DNA from: Smittium culicis
Lineage: Eukaryota; Kickxellomycota; Harpellomycetes; Harpellales; Legeriomycetaceae
Direction: 5' to 3'
Assembly (NCBI GenBank): GCA_001970855.1
Contig: LSSN01003499.1
Span: 1 to 10,622, forward strand
Length of the DNA stretch: 10,622 nucleotides
In this document: positions 7,860-10,622 of the stretch, one piece after another
Position numbering within the stretch: position 1 is the stretch's first letter
Layout of the letters: each line of letters opens with the position of its first letter
Notes under the pieces: generated by a model
The model's database searches: none
What the model saw: the letters and a program-made list of their open reading frames with translations, nothing else
Told to the model about the DNA's origin: nothing
Program-made: the position numbers and the translations under genes

Positions 7860-9050
7860 ATTTGACTAAAACTCTATGCGGTATTTCTGTATTTAAATAT
7901 TTTAATGATTCTATTATCTAAAGTAACTTAAGTGTAATAATAATCGAATAATTCTAATTTTTTCTTTATACTTTTTCTATTTATTCATACTTTGAGAAAA
8001 TAGAGCGCTATAATGTAATTATTTATATAAAGTATATATCAGACATCTATCATCTTCATAATCCTTGCTTGAATTTTCAATAATTTTTTAGATGACCTAT
8101 AATTAAGAAATAATTCCTCGTCGACTAACAGATCTGAATTTTCTGTACATTAAGGTTTAGTCGAGAGTACCTAGTACAAATGAAATAGATTTTATTTCAT
8201 ATTGTAAAAAGTTGAGATTAAATACATTAAACTCTCATCATGAATTTAATTTTATAATTTTGGTCGTATAATTTCTATTTAATATCTTATTTTTTGTAAA
8301 AGTGAATATATTTTAAAAATATTATAAATTTGATTTGAAAATCTTTATCAATATAATTTTTGAATATAAAATGATTAGTTAATATAGCTTTAAGCTTGGT
8401 TTCCTATTTATTTTATTTATAATCACATATAATGTATAATTTAAACGTAAAAAATAAAATTATATTATTAAATATTAAATTTGAACACACTGTTATATTC
8501 TAATAAACCTATAAAATCTAAAGATATCTTGAGGACATAATAATTAAACATTATGGCAAATTTATTATGAACCACTGTTATAATATATAAGGCATATCGC
8601 ATAATATATTCAAGTAAAAATATTTAGAATATAATTTATAGCAATGATAAATCGTTTTCTCAGCCTGAAATCCTTAATAAAAAATATTATCTTCTTAAAT
8701 TTAAAGACATTATATTAAATTATTCAAAAATTTAATAATATGTAAAAAAATATAAAATTGGTAGAGAATGTAACTAAACTTAGATGAGATGCCAGGAAAA
8801 TAATGATAAAAAAAATTTTATTTAGTATTTATCTATTATAATTGTAGTAATTTCATATCAACTTTTTCAAACATCATCTAGAATTTTTTATTTATATCGT
8901 TTACTAATTATCTATAATAATTATAAATCCCGGAATAAAATCTGATCTATAGGTTTATATTTTGAATTACTTATATCATTAGGTTAAATATTACCTTAAA
9001 CCAAAATTAAAATTTAATACTTGTAAAAATTTTTAAATCTGAGTGCCATA
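7860..9050 (+). mobile_element. Decayed Ty1/copia RT-RNase H (block E)
   Basis: A third copia pol remnant, more decayed than D. Landmarks: Tyr-Ala-Val then ILMILLSK (about 7876-7922) fit the 'TYA-x-V...LM-A' start. FIHTL near 7981-7995 fits 'AFIHA-x-L', and VYIRHLSSS at 8032-8058 fits 'VYMRQPPGF' with Pro codons turned to Leu and Ser by C-to-T. IPRRLTDLNFLYIKV at 8113-8157 fits 'QSPRLW-x-D-x-L-x-x-FL'. A Trp-Phe near 8399-8404 fits 'WFLGI'. Arg ... Ile-Ala near 8591-8602 fits 'RPDIA', and SQPEILNKKYYLL (8661-8699) fits the 'H-x-x-A-x-x-x-x-YL' helix of RNase H. Gln ... Thr-Ser-Ser near 8859-8882 fits 'KQ-x-TVTTSSTEAE', and Lys-Leu-Lys ... near 9007-9040 may be the 'KLRHVDIH' block. Spacing is roughly right, but individual matches are weak. 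Confidence 0.45.
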
Positions 9051-9494
9051 AAATAATATATTATATAAAATTCATAAATATTATCTAATACACGCTATAT
9101 TTATAAGAAAATAAGTAATAATAAATTTAACAGATTTTTTAACTTTAATATAAACATATTATCAATGTCTCCTTAAATTAAATATTTTCGTATAACCAAT
9201 TTATTTATTATTACATTAAACTCGATTTTAATTAGTTAAAATTTTGGGATTTTGTTATATTTTGTTATTATAATCTCGATGAGTGACTCATTTACAAAGA
9301 TAAAATTTTTTCAACTAATTTAAAATTAAATTTAAATTCATTAGAATAAATATTTTTCTAGATAAAAATTAATAATCAGAGCTCATCGCATAGAGTTCTA
9401 TAACCAAAATTAAAAAAATCAGTCTGTGAAATTTTATACGAATGTTTACTCAGTAGATTACAAAATTATTAAAAATTTTTTGCTTCAATACTAA
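9051..9494. other. Spacer between copia blocks E and F
   Basis: Among the most A+T-rich parts (8 G+C in 9061-9120). No protein motif is secure. A near-palindrome ATGAGTGACTCAT at 9279-9291 contains TGACTCA. The gap is too short to hold a gag, protease and integrase for block F, so F is 5'-truncated or those parts were deleted. Confidence 0.5.
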
Positions 9495-10622
9495 ATTACC
9501 TGATACCAAATAATATTTTCTTCATGAAAATTCGGATTGGCTATTCAAAAAGCAGTTTATAAAAAAAATTCATTTTTCATAATCTCAATTAGGTTTTACA
9601 AAACTCTAAGTAACTAATTCAATAATCATTTTGAAATCTGTTATAATTATGATTAAATAGTGAAAAAATAATTCATATGAGAAATCGCAAAATTTTCTAA
9701 TTATCCATATTTTATTTTTTTTCTTTTAACCACAATTAATAAAGTAGCAATTTTAGCACTTATGGATTTACCACATAAAATTTTAAATAAATTTATTTTT
9801 ATATAATATCATTAAGCATATCAAGCTATATTAAAGTATTTCAGATTTTTTTCTTATTTAAGTGATTAAGATCTTACAATTAATTAAATTTAACTTTAAA
9901 AAAACAATATCATTAGAGCTAGCAAGTTTGAATATATATCAATATTTAATAAAGAAAAAGAAATTTAATTATTTTCTAAATATTTACAAAATAACCCGGT
10001 ATACTTTATGTCTTTTAAGCACAATAAATATAATATAATATAATAAAATTAATATTATATAATAACTCTTCATCAAAATCTAACTGATTATTATTATTTT
10101 CATAGAATATAATAATCGCATATGATATTTTAAAAATTAGCCAAAACATCAAATAGAATTTTTTTGAAATAATGAATATTGTCTAATTATTCATATTATA
10201 TCCCTACTTGAAGTTTATTAATTGAAATTGACTAGGCATACTAAAAAATTATCTCTAATAAAAAACTGATTTTTTCTTTCAATTATTGTGCTTAAATTTG
10301 TAAACCCTTCGTTTTATTACAGCCTAAACTTATTATGATGCATCTATTTAGAAATTACTAAGTTGATAAATATCTAAATTTGCAATTAATTAAAGCAAAT
10401 TTTTAAATTTTACTTTATTAAAATTACTAATTTTAAATACAGATTGTTCCAATAAATATAAATTTAAAATATTATAGCTTTGGACTATATTTCATCAAAT
10501 ATTTTATATTATTCATATCTCATCTCAAAACTACTAAGAGATTAACCAAATTATTAAAATTTATCTACATTATTATACTTTAAACATTAATCATAGTGTA
10601 ATAAGAGTTAAGATGTTTACAA
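9495..10622 (+). mobile_element. Decayed Ty1/copia RT into RNase H (block F), cut by window end
   Basis: A fourth large copia remnant. Landmarks: HENSDWLFKKQF then KKNSFFIISI (about 9524-9595) fit the start 'W-x-x-A-x-x-x-E...N-x-T-x-x-IV'. SVIIMIK, two stops, then KNNSYEKSQNFLII (9637-9705) fit 'WVYKIK...DGSIEKYKARLI'. Thr-x-x-x-Val-Ala near 9731-9755 fits 'TFAPVA'. AYDILKIS at 10118-10141 is the 'YVDDILIIS' box with two codons missing, one of them an Asp. FFEIMNIV-stop-LFIL at 10163-10198 fits 'FEM-x-DLGEL-x-x-L'. Asp-stop-Ala-Tyr near 10229-10240 fits 'SQ-x-AY' with CAG turned to TAG. VDKYLNLQLIKANF at 10362-10403 fits 'VGKLLYL...TRPDI', with Gly to Asp, Arg to Lys and Asp to Asn all explained by G-to-A. 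The RNase H start is near 10480-10500. Confidence 0.62.
10029..10046. repeat. Short (TATAA)3.6 tandem repeat
   Basis: Three complete TATAA units and a partial fourth run from 10029 to 10046. It lies inside copia block F, between the YGLK region and the YVDD box, where a poorly conserved stretch of RT is expected. Slippage within decayed sequence is the simplest reading. Confidence 0.9.

Noticed and set aside
8121..8164. 8-bp inverted repeat TCGACTAA ... TTAGTCGA with a 28-base loop
   Set aside because: The stem is short, the loop is long, no U-run follows, and the bases are accounted for by the RT reading of block E. It is likely chance.
1..10622. Mitochondrial DNA as the source of the low G+C and lack of ORFs
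   Set aside because: No rRNA, tRNA or respiratory gene is seen, while chromovirus and copia pol motifs indicate nuclear repeat DNA.
1..10622. CRISPR arrays, bacterial operons or phage genes
   Set aside because: There are no regularly spaced repeats, no ribosome-binding sites ahead of open frames, and no coding density of prokaryotic kind.

Overview
The window is about 10.6 kb of very A+T-rich eukaryotic nuclear DNA with no intact gene. It reads as a graveyard of decayed LTR retrotransposons. By count, bases 601-660 hold 23 G+C of 60, while 9061-9120 hold 8 of 60. No reading frame beginning with ATG exceeds 61 codons, and that one (minus strand, 4117-4302) resembles nothing. Conserved pol motifs can nevertheless be read in short stretches that jump frame. 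Many changed codons fit C-to-T or G-to-A transitions: Gln to stop, Arg to stop, Gly to Asp, Pro to Leu, Arg to His. Such loss of C:G pairs fits a filamentous fungus, most likely an ascomycete with repeat-induced point mutation (RIP). It also fits ordinary CpG decay or a very A+T-rich lineage such as anaerobic fungi. The organism call is inference.

Layout, all on the plus strand. (1) 1-494: nothing recognised. (2) 495-1634: 3' part of a Ty3/gypsy chromovirus pol (integrase core, integrase C-terminus, and a chromodomain whose frame is still open for 58 codons up to a stop). This is the clearest call. (3) 2252-3670: Ty1/copia reverse transcriptase (RT) and RNase H, block B. (4) 4200-4510: a short copia RT fragment, block C, the weakest block. 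(5) 4700-7275: block D, the longest copia remnant, integrase zinc finger to the end of RNase H. (6) 7860-9050: a more decayed copia RT-RNase H, block E. (7) 9495-10622: another copia RT running into RNase H and cut by the window end, block F. The gaps at 1635-2251, 3671-4199, 7276-7859 and 9051-9494 hold no recognisable coding matter and are where LTRs or other debris would lie.

No gene here can work. None of the blocks shows a recognisable gag or protease, and only D and the gypsy block show integrase. The picture is repeated insertion, truncation and long mutation in a silent compartment. I found no undescribed system. The copia calls come from by-eye motif reading in A+T-rich sequence, where false matches are easy. 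They rest on several motifs occurring in the correct order and at roughly the family's spacing.
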